DNA of 64,000 bases from CAZSHG01 sp964459995 (GCA_964459995.1 CAYWOR010000005.1:123168-187167), one strand, 5' to 3'. Counted from the first letter of the stretch, positions 1 through 8,569 are shown. Notes: generated by a model not told the origin, from the sequence alone. Translations and numbers: made by a program.

Positions 1-1050
1 GTCCGCGCCGAGGCGAAGAGAAGTCCGTGCGCAGTCGATAGCGGTGTTTCCGCCGCCGATGACGACAACCTTGCCCCCAAGACGCAGTTCACATTCTTTT
101 TGACATCTTTCGAGAAAGCGCACTCCGCCGATGAAACCCTCGATTGTGTCCTCCCCCTCGATTTCCATCGGACGGTTTTCCTGCGTGCCAATGCCCACAA
201 AAACCGAGTCGTAGTCGCGCTTGAGATCCTGCAATGAGAAGTCCTTGCCGAGAGATTTGTTATAATTAATCTTCACACCGAGTTCGGTGATTTTTTCTAT
301 TTCAGCGTCGAGGACATCGTCAGGAAGACGGTAGGTAGGGATACCGTAACGGAGCATTCCGCCGGCCTTTTCCATCGCCTCGAAGACCTCGACCTGATGG
401 CCGCGTTCAGCGAGATAATACGCACATGTCAGCCCCGCCGGCCCCGCGCCGACGACAGCGACCCTCTTGCCGGTAATCTCTCCGGCTTTTGAATGATAAG
501 TATCCGCGCTCGACTCGTTTTTGTCGCTGGCGAACCGTTTCAGGAAGTCGATGCTGACGCGGTCATCGAAGATGTTGCGTCGGCATTCGTCCTCACAGGG
601 GCGCGTGCAGACTCGTCCGCATGTGGCGACGAATGGGTTGTCCTCTTTGATAAGCCGCACCGCCTCGCGATGCTCCCCCGCGGCGATTAGGGCGATGTAG
701 CCCTGCACATCCACGTTGCTGGGGCATTTGAGCTGACATGGCGCGATACAGTCGGCGTAGTGGTTCGACAAAAGCAGTTCCAGCGCGGCTTTACGGGCTT
801 CACGCACCTTCGGGCTGTCCGTGTGAATGACCATGCCCTCGTAAACCGGCGTTGCACAGCTCGGCAGAAGGTTTTTACGTCCCTCCTGTTCGACTACACA
901 AAGGAAACAGCTCGCGTAGGGTTTCAACCGGTCGTCGTGGCACAGTGTTGGAATATCGTCGAAACCCGCAGAACGAGCGGCTTCGAGAATCGTCGTCCCC
1001 TCGGGGACTGCTACAGTTTTGCCGTTTATCGTAAGTTTGATTTCGACCAT
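1..1050 (-). CDS. NuoG-type [2Fe-2S] domain fused to GltD-like FAD/NAD(P) oxidoreductase (partial)
   Basis: Only the first 350 codons are visible; the gene runs off the left edge. Residues 1-75 are a plant-type [2Fe-2S] ferredoxin with cysteines C37, C48, C51 and C65. Next come the two cysteine clusters typical of GltD/NfnB proteins (CIAPCQLKCP, and CGRVC followed by CTRPCEDEC), which bind [4Fe-4S]. An FAD-binding Rossmann motif follows (VVGAGPAGL), then a second dinucleotide motif (VVVIGGGNTA) at the cut end. Such proteins move electrons between NAD(P)H, flavin and Fe-S clusters. The ATG at 1050 follows the stop of the NuoF-like gene after one base, so all three genes form one operon. The fusion and its NuoE/NuoF partners match Sporomusa-type Nfn transhydrogenases; a subunit of a formate dehydrogenase or hydrogenase complex is the alternative. 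The missing C-terminus would help decide. Confidence 0.85.
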   Translation of the reverse strand, partial: MVEIKLTINGKTVAVPEGTTILEAARSAGFDDIPTLCHDDRLKPYASCFLCVVEQEGRKNLLPSCATPVYEGMVIHTDSPKVREARKAALELLLSNHYADCIAPCQLKCPSNVDVQGYIALIAAGEHREAVRLIKEDNPFVATCGRVCTRPCEDECRRNIFDDRVSIDFLKRFASDKNESSADTYHSKAGEITGKRVAVVGAGPAGLTCAYYLAERGHQVEVFEAMEKAGGMLRYGIPTYRLPDDVLDAEIEKITELGVKINYNKSLGKDFSLQDLKRDYDSVFVGIGTQENRPMEIEGEDTIEGFIGGVRFLERCQKECELRLGGKVVVIGGGNTAIDCARTSLRLGAD

Positions 1051-1051
1051 T

Positions 1052-2827
1052 TTATACCACCTTCACAGCATTTACGGGGCAGACATCGATGCAGATCCCG
1101 CATTTAGTGCATTTTTCCTGATCTATAACGTGCACTGCTTTGCGTTCTCCCGAAATTGCGGATACGGGACATTTTTTTGCGCAAAGTGTGCAACCGATGC
1201 AGGCTTCCGGTTCTATCTCATAGTGTATCAACGCCTTGCATACTCCCGCCGGACATTTTTTATCGAATACATGCGTCTCATATTCGTCTCGGAAATATTT
1301 CAATGTGGTTAAAACAGGGTTCGGTGCGCTCTGACCGAGGCCGCAGAGGCTTGTCTCAATGATTTTGTGCGACAAGTCCTCCAGCTTTTCGATGTCGCCT
1401 TCTTCGCCTTCGCCGTTGCAGATTTTTTCGAGCATTTCGAGCATCCGCTTCGTGCCGACTCTGCAGAAAGTGCATTTGCCGCAACTTTCACGCTGGGTAA
1501 ATTCGAGAAAGAACCGTGCGACATCGACCATGCACGTGGTTTCGTCCATCACGACGAGGCCGCCGGAACCCATAATCGCACCGGTGGAATTGATTGAATC
1601 ATAATCGATTGGCGTATCCCAGAGCGATTCGGGGATACATCCGCCCGAGGGGCCGCCGATTTGCACCGCTTTGGGGCGTTTCCCGCCGGGGATTCCGCCG
1701 CCGACATCGAAGATAACCTCGCGGATTGTCATTCCCATCGGCACCTCGATTAGCCCTCCCCGGACTATTTTTCCAGCCAGCGCGAAAACCTTCGTGCCCT
1801 TGGATTTTTCCGTGCCGTGTTTGGCGTATTCGCCTGCGCCGTTGCGGATAATCCAGGGGACGTTTGCGTAGGTCTCGACATTGTTATTATTGGTGGGTTT
1901 GCCCCAGAGGCCGCTTTCCGAGGGATATGGCGGGCGGATGTTCGGCATCCCGCGTTTTCCCTCGATGGAAGCGATGAGCGCGGTCTCCTCGCCGCAAACA
2001 AAGGCCCCCGCGCCCTCTTTGACATGAAGATCCAACGAAAAGCCGGTGCCGAGGATATTTTTTCCGAGAAATCCGCGCTTTTCGGCCTCCTTAATCGACT
2101 TTTTCAGTCGCTTGACCGCTTTAGGGTATTCGGCTCTGCAGTAAATGTAGCCTTCGTCCGCGCCAACAGCGTATGCGCAGATTGCCATACCCTCCAAAAC
2201 CGCATGGGGGTCGCCTTCGAGGGTCGATCTGTCCATAAACGCGCCCGGGTCGCCCTCGTCGGCGTTGCAGATGATATATTTTTTATCCGATTTCTGATTT
2301 TTGGTGAGTTTCCATTTGAAACCGGTGGGGAAACCGCCGCCGCCTCGTCCGCGAAGACCGGATTTCTCCATCTCAGAAATGACATCGTCCGGAGACATCT
2401 CTTTGAGAGTCTTTTCGAGGGCGATGTAGCCGCCGGACGCGATGTATTCATCAAAAGATTCGGGGTCGATAACTCCGCAGTTGCGCAGAACTATTCGCTC
2501 CTGATGTGTGAAAAGGCTGTCATCGGGGCATTGGAAGCCTTCGCCGCGCACAATCCACTCGCTTATCGGCTCGCCGCCGAGGGCGTGTTTTTCGAGAATC
2601 TCGATTGCCCGTTCGGGATCGACATCGCCGTAGAGCACGCTTCCGCCGTCCTCCTCGCGGACTTCGACCAACGCTTCGCGGAAACACATTCCGATACATC
2701 CGGTTTCGCTAAGGCGCACCCTGTCGAATATTCCTTTATCTTCGATAGCTTTTTTTAAAGCTTTGTAAACCTTGTCCGCGCCCGCCGCGACTCCGCAGGT
2801 GCCCATTCCAACAATAATCTGTCTCAC
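1052..2827 (-). CDS. NuoF/HydB-like NADH-binding flavoprotein with extra ferredoxin domains
   Basis: A 591-residue NuoF-family subunit. The N-terminal 90 residues form a thioredoxin-like [2Fe-2S] domain. The core has the FMN/NADH loop GRGGGGFPTGFKWKL, the NADEGDPGAFMDRSTLEGDP segment, and the N3-cluster motif ESCGKCTFCRVGTKRM. The C-terminal 60 residues add a 2x[4Fe-4S] ferredoxin (CIGCTLCAKKCP and CTKCGICIDVCP). Complex I NuoF lacks this tail; it is typical of the HydB, HndC and Stn-type bifurcating enzymes. The protein should oxidise or reduce NAD(H) at FMN and pass electrons to ferredoxin. It starts at GTG (2827), overlapping the TGA of the NuoE-like gene by 4 nt, which implies translational coupling. 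Confidence 0.93.
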   Translation of the reverse strand: MRQIIVGMGTCGVAAGADKVYKALKKAIEDKGIFDRVRLSETGCIGMCFREALVEVREEDGGSVLYGDVDPERAIEILEKHALGGEPISEWIVRGEGFQCPDDSLFTHQERIVLRNCGVIDPESFDEYIASGGYIALEKTLKEMSPDDVISEMEKSGLRGRGGGGFPTGFKWKLTKNQKSDKKYIICNADEGDPGAFMDRSTLEGDPHAVLEGMAICAYAVGADEGYIYCRAEYPKAVKRLKKSIKEAEKRGFLGKNILGTGFSLDLHVKEGAGAFVCGEETALIASIEGKRGMPNIRPPYPSESGLWGKPTNNNNVETYANVPWIIRNGAGEYAKHGTEKSKGTKVFALAGKIVRGGLIEVPMGMTIREVIFDVGGGIPGGKRPKAVQIGGPSGGCIPESLWDTPIDYDSINSTGAIMGSGGLVVMDETTCMVDVARFFLEFTQRESCGKCTFCRVGTKRMLEMLEKICNGEGEEGDIEKLEDLSHKIIETSLCGLGQSAPNPVLTTLKYFRDEYETHVFDKKCPAGVCKALIHYEIEPEACIGCTLCAKKCPVSAISGERKAVHVIDQEKCTKCGICIDVCPVNAVKVV

Positions 2828-3306
2828 GATTCCTCCCGATATTGTCTGATTACCTGCCGAGCCTTGTCTGGGGTCAAACGGCCGTGAGTGTCGTCATCGA
2901 CCATGATAACAGGCGCTAATGAACAGCATCCGAGACAGCTGACCAGCTCGAGTGTGAACTTGCCGTCTTCGGTGGTTTCGCCGTTTTTTACCTTCAGCTC
3001 GTCCTGAATCGCGTCGGTGATGAGTTTTACATTGGCCACATGGCAAGCGGTGCCGTGGCATATCCTTATAATATGCTCTCCGACCGGTGAAAGACGGAAC
3101 TGGGCGTAGAAGGTCGCAACCCCGTATATTTGCGAGATTGGTGCTCCGGTGTGAAGGGAGATTTCGTGGAAAATGCCGGGGGAGACATAGCCGAAAAGCT
3201 CCTGTCCGAGCTGAAGCAATGGAATTACCTGGCCCGGAGCAGGCTCATATCCTGCCATTTTTTCTCGAAATATCGAAAGGTCGATTTCTCGTGATTTGGC
3301 TTCCAT
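2824..3306 (-). CDS. NuoE/HydC-like [2Fe-2S] subunit
   Basis: A 160-residue NuoE-family protein, the first gene of the operon. It has the helical N-terminus followed by a thioredoxin-like [2Fe-2S] domain. The ligands lie in CHGTAC (first pair) and CLGCC (second pair); the segment YGVATFYAQF is characteristic of the family. It normally docks on the NuoF-like subunit. I place the start at ATG 3306 because AGGAG lies five bases upstream; a longer in-frame start at 3363 has no comparable site and would add a basic, poorly conserved extension. Transcription probably starts from the promoter at 3390-3418, leaving a leader of about 77 nt. Confidence 0.92.
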   Translation of the reverse strand: MEAKSREIDLSIFREKMAGYEPAPGQVIPLLQLGQELFGYVSPGIFHEISLHTGAPISQIYGVATFYAQFRLSPVGEHIIRICHGTACHVANVKLITDAIQDELKVKNGETTEDGKFTLELVSCLGCCSLAPVIMVDDDTHGRLTPDKARQVIRQYREES

Positions 3307-3389
3307 AGGGCTCCTTGGATTATGTTTGAAATGCTTCCGGATAATCGAGCGTCTCTCCGGCAAACTCTTTTTGGATGGAACAACTTATA

Positions 3390-3418
3390 AAAATAATTGA
3401 ACAAATGGAATAGTGCAA
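3390..3418 (-). promoter_or_regulatory. Sigma-70-type promoter of the bifurcating oxidoreductase operon
   Basis: Read on the minus strand: -35 TTGCAC (3418-3413), 17-nt spacer, -10 TATTTT (3395-3390). It lies in the AT-rich divergent region 3307-3646, 84 nt upstream of the NuoE-like start codon. This is a sequence match only. Confidence 0.6.
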
Positions 3419-3590
3419 AGGTTTTTTGATAATTAATTTTAAATTATAATTAAGCTAAAAATATTTCCTAACTACTTGTGTTTCTGAGCAATACTGAGTA
3501 TTATCGAGGAATTTTCTTAAGTATTCTCTAAAAAAACTATAAATATCATTCAACTGCAAAAAGAAAATTACATTTCGTAGCGAAATAACC

Positions 3591-3618
3591 TTGACAATAA
3601 TTTCTCGCTAATTATATT
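3591..3618 (+). promoter_or_regulatory. Sigma-70-type promoter of the zinc-ribbon membrane protein gene
   Basis: TTGACA (3591-3596), 16-nt spacer, TATATT (3613-3618), ending 28 nt before the ATG at 3647. The remainder of the 340-nt divergent spacer 3307-3646 is AT-rich and I see no other gene or RNA in it. Confidence 0.7.
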
Positions 3619-3646
3619 TTTTTGAACTAAAACGGCGAAAGGGAAA

Positions 3647-4747
3647 ATGGAGATAATTTGCGAAAAATGCGGGAATCGGGCGATGATTCCGGACGAGAAA
3701 ATTCCGGACAAGCCTGTGAAAGCCCGATGCAAGAAATGCGGTGCTGAGTTTACACTTTCTAAGCCGCAGAATCAATCTCCTCCACCAGCCGATATTAGCA
3801 AACTCCCCGATGGTAAGCTAAAAGTCGTGTGCCCGAACTGCAATACAGGCCACGTTGTCGATCCCGAAAAAATCCCGAAAGGGAAAATTAAAGTCAAATG
3901 TCGTAAATGCGAAGAGCCATTCGTTTTCGAGGCTCAAAGAAAGGCTGTTCCGCCTCCTCCACATTCCGATTTGCCGAAAGGTTTTCTTGGTATCGACGAA
4001 GATAGCTTCGCGCAATCTTTGAAAAAAGAGGCTGTTTCCGCAAATGCTGACATCGGGGCGAGTTCGGTCGGACTTGCCGAGCCGATACTCAAGAAAAAGC
4101 CTCGCGACGGCTATTACATTATCGACGAGGACGGCAATGAAAACGGCCCATTGGACATTATAGCGCTACGTAATGGGGTTCGCGTCGGCACTGTCGGCGC
4201 TGAAACTCTTATAATAACTCCTGAGGGCGATAACACTGTCGCTGGAAGAATGGCCGAGCTTGCATCCGCTTTTGATTTGCTTCAAAAACCGGAGCCGGAA
4301 CCAACGAAGGAAAAAGTTGAAGATGGCCTTCCAAAGGGTGCTTTCGCGCTATATGTTCTCGCAGGGGCCGGAGTGGGGCTTATTTTCGGCTTGTTTTTCG
4401 CAACTTTGTCTGCTGTTATCGGGCCAAGCTTTCTTCCCTTCGCGACCGGGGACAATATCAGCTACTCGTGGAAACACGCGATTATGATTATCGCGGTTAA
4501 CCTCTGTTTCGGGATGATTCTGGGCCTGATGGCCTCTATACTCGAGGCCACTTCAAAATCGGGGTCTTCCAAAAGGGATGAGGTTCCGGGAACTGTCGGG
4601 GCGGTTATCGGCGGGTTGATTGGCTTAATAGCGCTACTTTCTGATAATACCGGCATGTTCGGCGCTATCGGAATGGTTGTTTACGCTTTTGTGCTTGCTA
4701 AGTCGGCAAGTGTTGTCAGAAAAAAGTTAACTTTTAGCAGAGCTTAG
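3647..4747 (+). CDS. Tandem zinc-ribbon, GYF_2-like, multi-pass membrane protein
   Basis: 366 residues. Two MJ0042-type zinc ribbons open the protein: C5/C8/C28/C31 and C62/C65/C85/C88, each a CxxC...CxxC pair. A Pro-rich linker leads to a segment near residues 155-205 (GYYIIDEDGNENGPLDIIAL) resembling the GYF_2 domain. Three or four hydrophobic segments follow between about 232 and 360, rich in small residues. The layout suggests cytoplasmic zinc domains anchored in the inner membrane. The function is unknown; similar zinc-ribbon proteins occur in delta-proteobacteria and candidate phyla. The start is supported by AAGGGAAA just before ATG. The stop overlaps the convergent coaE stop by 4 nt. 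Confidence 0.75.
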   Translation: MEIICEKCGNRAMIPDEKIPDKPVKARCKKCGAEFTLSKPQNQSPPPADISKLPDGKLKVVCPNCNTGHVVDPEKIPKGKIKVKCRKCEEPFVFEAQRKAVPPPPHSDLPKGFLGIDEDSFAQSLKKEAVSANADIGASSVGLAEPILKKKPRDGYYIIDEDGNENGPLDIIALRNGVRVGTVGAETLIITPEGDNTVAGRMAELASAFDLLQKPEPEPTKEKVEDGLPKGAFALYVLAGAGVGLIFGLFFATLSAVIGPSFLPFATGDNISYSWKHAIMIIAVNLCFGMILGLMASILEATSKSGSSKRDEVPGTVGAVIGGLIGLIALLSDNTGMFGAIGMVVYAFVLAKSASVVRKKLTFSRA

Positions 4748-5343
4748 CTTTTAATATCCAGCCAGACTTTTACCGCTTTTCCGCGGATTTCCATTAGATC
4801 GCCGTTATTTTTTATGATATAGTCAATCTGAGGGGTAACACTTTCGAAGATCGCTTCTTGAGCCTCCATGCGATGCTCGCAATGTTCCTGTGGCATGCCT
4901 CTGTCCTGAATCAGACGGTTCGCACGTTGCCATTTGGGAGATTGCACCATGACAAGATAATCGAGCTTTTTTAGGATTTCCGGCCAAAAGGGCAACATTG
5001 CGGCATCTACGACTGCGACGCCGGGGAATCCGCTTGTGCGCATTTCTTCGATGTTTTCTATCAAACGCTTGACAAGAATCGGATGTGTGATTTCATTCAG
5101 TTTCAAGAGCGCATCGTCGTTCGAGAAAACGATATCGGCGACTCGGGAACGGTTCACTTTCCCATCTTCGCCAAGGACTTCCTCGCCGAAGTAATCAAGC
5201 ATTTTTACCTTTATTGAAGGCTCTTCGAGAACCTCGTGTCCAATTTTATCGGCATCGATAAGGATAGCCCCCATCTCACGGAATATATTGCAAACAGTGG
5301 TTTTACCGGAAGCTATCGGCCCTGTTACTCCAACAAGTATCAT
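4744..5343 (-). CDS. coaE: Dephospho-CoA kinase
   Basis: 199 residues, normal length for the family. It phosphorylates the 3'-hydroxyl of dephospho-CoA with ATP, the last step of coenzyme A synthesis, in the cytosol. The P-loop is GPIASGKTTVC near the N-terminus, followed by the characteristic IDADKIGHEVL segment, a lid region around the FSNDDALLKLNEITHP stretch, and VVDAAMLPF. The start is ATG 5343 with GGAG upstream; the longer frame (start at 5409) would begin inside the -35 box of a clear promoter (5381-5409), so it is rejected. The gene is monocistronic or follows the small acidic protein gene at 5810. Confidence 0.93.
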   Translation of the reverse strand: MILVGVTGPIASGKTTVCNIFREMGAILIDADKIGHEVLEEPSIKVKMLDYFGEEVLGEDGKVNRSRVADIVFSNDDALLKLNEITHPILVKRLIENIEEMRTSGFPGVAVVDAAMLPFWPEILKKLDYLVMVQSPKWQRANRLIQDRGMPQEHCEHRMEAQEAIFESVTPQIDYIIKNNGDLMEIRGKAVKVWLDIKS

Positions 5344-5380
5344 AATTACGACTCCTTCGAATTCAACGAACATATAATTA

Positions 5381-5409
5381 TTAATATCGATGAAAGCCCC
5401 TTTTGTCAA
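5381..5409 (-). promoter_or_regulatory. Sigma-70-type promoter of coaE
   Basis: Minus strand TTGACA (5409-5404), 17-nt spacer, TATTAA (5386-5381), 38 nt upstream of the coaE ATG. The -35 box sits in a CCCCTT/AAGGGG inverted repeat (5397-5414) that could also act as a weak hairpin ending the upstream gene. Confidence 0.6.
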
Positions 5410-5453
5410 GGGGTTCAGTTCGATAAAAATACTTGGGAAAGCCGGATTAACGC

Positions 5454-5810
5454 TTAATCTATCTCGTTGAGCCTTCGAAGAATGTCGTCGGAGAGTGTTC
5501 GAAGTTCAGTTTCTATTTCGCGCACATATTCATTCTCTTGGAAAAGCTCTGATGGCGAGTCTTCATGGGCATCGAAGCTATCCGCGAACTCTTGAACTAT
5601 ATCCCTATATGCGATGATTTCTTCGAGCATATCGAGCAAGTTCGGGTCTGCGGACTCGTCCTCCTCGAAATCGTCGAGATAAACTATTGCTTTGTCAACG
5701 AAGGACAGCCTTCCGAGGGTGTCTTCGTTGTGGAATAGATTATGGGATGTATTTTCCCAGTCGAAACTGTGGGCATGTGCTAATATTTCTTCGATGTCCT
5801 CGTAAACCAT
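5454..5810 (-). CDS. Small acidic protein of unknown function
   Basis: 118 residues, very rich in Asp and Glu, with no cysteine, no signal peptide and no membrane segment. It is predicted mostly helical (runs such as LLDMLEEIIAYRDIVQEF). AAAGGA precedes the ATG at a good distance, and the gene starts 11 nt after the clpB stop on the same strand, so it is probably the second gene of the clpB transcript. I do not recognise a family. A link to proteostasis is only suggested by position. Confidence 0.7.
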   Translation of the reverse strand: MVYEDIEEILAHAHSFDWENTSHNLFHNEDTLGRLSFVDKAIVYLDDFEEDESADPNLLDMLEEIIAYRDIVQEFADSFDAHEDSPSELFQENEYVREIETELRTLSDDILRRLNEID

Positions 5811-5821
5811 TTTTTTCCTTT

Positions 5822-8428
5822 CTATTTTGTTTTCAGGCTGATTTCACCGTTTTCGAGTTCGATTCTAACTATTTGGCCGGGCTTTATTTTCCCAGCTAAA
5901 ATCTCTGTTGACAAACGTCTGCTCACCTCGGCGTTCAGCAGGCGTTTGATCGGTCTTGCGCCGAACTGCGGGTCGAATCCCTCTTCGGCAAGCCAATCGA
6001 GGGCTTTTTCACCGAGTTCAAGCTCTATTTCTTTATCTTCGAGACGCGAGGCAAGTTCCCTGAAGCGAAGCTTGACAATCTCACGCATATCCTCTATTAT
6101 TAACGGATTAAAGACGACAATATCATCGATACGATTCAAAAATTCGGGGGGAAGGACTTTGCGAAGCATTTCCATAAGCTCTCTGCGGATTTCCGTCATA
6201 ATGCCGTCGCGCTTTTCAGAGGTCAATCCCTCGGTGCGCTCCATTATCATTCTGCTCCCGATGTTCGAGGTCATGATGAGAATCGTATTGCGGAAATTGA
6301 CCGTTCGTCCTTTGTTGTCCGTCAATCGGCCGTCGTCGAGTATCTGCAGAAGGATGTTGAAAACCTCGGGGTGCGCCTTTTCAATCTCGTCGAAGAGAAC
6401 AACGGCGTAGGGATGGCGACGAACGGCCTCAGTGAGTTGTCCGCCCTCGTCGTAGCCGACATAGCCCGGAGGTGCGCCAATGAGCCTGCTGACGGAAAAT
6501 TTCTCCATATATTCGCTCATATCGAGGCGAATTAGAGCGTGCTCGTCGTCAAAAAGTGTCTGGGCGAGGGTTTTCGCGAGTTCTGTTTTGCCAATCCCGG
6601 TGCTTCCGAGGAAGATGAAGCTTCCCAACGGGCGGTTCGGATCTGAAAGGCCGGCACGTGCGGAGCGGACGACGTTCGAAACCGCCTCCACAGCCTTTTC
6701 TTGGCCGATTACACGCTGTTTTAGCTGATCTTCGAGCCGAAGGAGTTTTTCCGATTCGGTTTCCGTGAGTTTCGAGACAGGGATATTTGTCCAACCGGCA
6801 AGCACTCGTGCGACATCCTCGGCAGTAACCTCTTCGCGAAGAAGGGAACCACCTTTTTGAACTTCGGCAAGCTCCTCGCGGTGTCCTTCGAGCATTTTTT
6901 GAAGGGCGGAAATAGCGCCGTATTTGATTCTGGCGGCGGCTTCGAGATCGCCGTTGCGCTCTGCAAGTTCGAGTTCTGTTCTCGCGGAATCGATTTTCGA
7001 CTGCATTGAATTTATTTTGTCAATTAGCTCTTTTTCTTTCAGCCAAGTCGCGCGGAAAAGATCGCGTTTTTCGCTCAGTTCGCGGATTTGCGTTTCGATT
7101 TCGGCGAGTTCCTCTTTGGCCGATTTGTCTTTTTCGATTCCGCGTTTTTCGATTTCGAGTTGAAGAAGCTTTTTCTCGATGGCGTCCAGTTCCGCCGGCT
7201 GAGAGGCGAGGTCGATTCGAAGATTCGCCGCCGCTTCATCGATGAGATCGATGGCTTTGTCCGGCAAAAATCTATCGGCCACATAACGGTCGGAGAGCTT
7301 CGCCGCGGCGATAATGGCGTCGTCACGGATTATTACGCCGTGATGAACCTCGTATTTTTCTTTTAGGCCGCGAAGGATCGAAATTGTTTCCTCGACCGAG
7401 TTTTGGTCGATATAAACAGGCGCGAAACGCCTTTCGAGTGCAGGGTCTTTTTCGATATATCTGCGGTATTCGTCGTAGGTTGTTGCGCCGATAGCGCGTA
7501 GTTCGCCCCTTGCGAGTGGCGGTTTGAGCATATTCGAAGCGTCGATAGCTCCCTCTGCCGCACCCGCACCGACGATAGTATGCATCTCGTCGATGAACAT
7601 GATGATTTTACCGTCTGACTCGATGACCTCTTTTAGAAAGGCTTTGAGCCTGTCCTCGAACTCTCCGCGATATTTCGCGCCGGCGAGGAGCTGGCCGAGG
7701 TCGAGCTGTATCAGCCGTGTGTTTTTGAGATTCTCGGGGACGTCGCCCGCGATGATTTTCTGCGCGAGACCCTCGACAATGGCTGTTTTTCCGACACCCG
7801 GATCACCGACGAGCGCGGGGTTATTCTTTCGTCTGCGGGATAGAACTTTCATCACGCGGCGAATTTCCTCGACACGTCCGATTACAGGGTCGAGTTTTCC
7901 CTGCTCGGCGAGCTTTGTGAAGTCTATTCCGTAACGTTCGAGAGCCGCGAATTTGGTCTCCGGCGACTGGTCGGTAACTCTCGTGTGTCCGCGGATTTGT
8001 TTCAGTGCGCGAAGTATTACATTCTCATTCGCACCAAGATCGCGCAAGATATTTCCGGCTTCGCTATGGTCTTCTTTGACCATCGCGAGGATGATATGTT
8101 CGATCGAAACGAATTCGTCCTTGAATCGTCCGGCCTCCGCCATCGCATTCTCAAGAAGCCTGCTGGATTCCGGCGAGAAATAGACCTCGTCGGACATTGT
8201 CGAAAGCACCGGAAGCCTTGTCATGGCTGACTTAGCGCTATCGAGAAGCTCTCTGGGATCGATCGCCACCATCGCGAGGATTTTTAGACCGATACTCTCG
8301 CGGTCGTCTGCGATGAGATAGAGAATATGAATTGGCTCAACCTGGCTATTCTTACGTTGAATCGCCAGTTCGCGCGCTTTCCGAAGCAACTCTTGCGAGG
8401 ATTCGGTGAATCTGTTTATGTCGAACAT
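5822..8428 (-). CDS. clpB: ClpB-type AAA+ disaggregase
   Basis: 868 residues, as expected for ClpB. It threads aggregated proteins through a hexameric ring, normally working with DnaK. Order: Clp_N double repeat (about 1-145), first AAA+ module with Walker A GDPGVGKT at 208-215 and Walker B IMFIDEMH, a long coiled-coil middle domain (about 400-520, rich in Glu/Lys/Arg) that separates ClpB from ClpA and ClpC, second AAA+ module with Walker A GSTGIGKT near 610 and Walker B VLFDEIEKAHP, then the D2-small domain. The start is ATG 8428, preceded by CGGAG; the in-frame upstream ATG at 8509 lies upstream of the promoter. No ClpP-binding tripeptide is seen. Confidence 0.97.
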   Translation of the reverse strand: MFDINRFTESSQELLRKARELAIQRKNSQVEPIHILYLIADDRESIGLKILAMVAIDPRELLDSAKSAMTRLPVLSTMSDEVYFSPESSRLLENAMAEAGRFKDEFVSIEHIILAMVKEDHSEAGNILRDLGANENVILRALKQIRGHTRVTDQSPETKFAALERYGIDFTKLAEQGKLDPVIGRVEEIRRVMKVLSRRRKNNPALVGDPGVGKTAIVEGLAQKIIAGDVPENLKNTRLIQLDLGQLLAGAKYRGEFEDRLKAFLKEVIESDGKIIMFIDEMHTIVGAGAAEGAIDASNMLKPPLARGELRAIGATTYDEYRRYIEKDPALERRFAPVYIDQNSVEETISILRGLKEKYEVHHGVIIRDDAIIAAAKLSDRYVADRFLPDKAIDLIDEAAANLRIDLASQPAELDAIEKKLLQLEIEKRGIEKDKSAKEELAEIETQIRELSEKRDLFRATWLKEKELIDKINSMQSKIDSARTELELAERNGDLEAAARIKYGAISALQKMLEGHREELAEVQKGGSLLREEVTAEDVARVLAGWTNIPVSKLTETESEKLLRLEDQLKQRVIGQEKAVEAVSNVVRSARAGLSDPNRPLGSFIFLGSTGIGKTELAKTLAQTLFDDEHALIRLDMSEYMEKFSVSRLIGAPPGYVGYDEGGQLTEAVRRHPYAVVLFDEIEKAHPEVFNILLQILDDGRLTDNKGRTVNFRNTILIMTSNIGSRMIMERTEGLTSEKRDGIMTEIRRELMEMLRKVLPPEFLNRIDDIVVFNPLIIEDMREIVKLRFRELASRLEDKEIELELGEKALDWLAEEGFDPQFGARPIKRLLNAEVSRRLSTEILAGKIKPGQIVRIELENGEISLKTK

Positions 8429-8438
8429 TTTGGCTCCG

Positions 8439-8455
8439 TTGGTTAATAATAACCA
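8439..8455. repeat. Palindrome in the clpB leader
   Basis: The inverted repeat GGTTAATAATAACC lies between the clpB -10 box and its Shine-Dalgarno. It could be an operator or a small hairpin. It is not a CIRCE element (no TTAGCACTC arms), so HrcA control is not indicated. Confidence 0.35.
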
Positions 8456-8468
8456 TCGATAATTTACA

Positions 8469-8496
8469 ATATTACTCGATTTCTCTTTTTCGTCAA
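8469..8496 (-). promoter_or_regulatory. Sigma-70-type promoter of clpB
   Basis: Minus strand TTGACG (8496-8491), 16-nt spacer, TAATAT (8474-8469), 41 nt upstream of the clpB ATG. It looks like a housekeeping promoter; I see no sigma-32-type box. Confidence 0.65.
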
Positions 8497-8538
8497 GTGG
8501 TATCGACAATCCTTTTTCACGAAAGGGGGCAAAGGAGC

Positions 8539-8566
8539 TTGACAGTTCGTTTATTTATCTTATTTT
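8539..8566 (+). promoter_or_regulatory. Sigma-70-type promoter of the tmk operon
   Basis: TTGACA (8539-8544), 16-nt spacer, TATTTT (8561-8566). The predicted transcription start (about 8573) falls just downstream of the first possible tmk start codon (8570), which matters for choosing the real start. Confidence 0.6.
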
Positions 8567-8569
8567 GCA

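Noticed and set aside
1817..2758. Long open frame on the plus strand opposite the NuoF-like gene
   Set aside because: It is the complement of a strongly conserved gene, with no ribosome site or recognisable protein motif.
8429..8538. CIRCE/HrcA or heat-shock sigma control of clpB
   Set aside because: No CIRCE arms and no sigma-32-type boxes; the visible promoter is of the housekeeping type.
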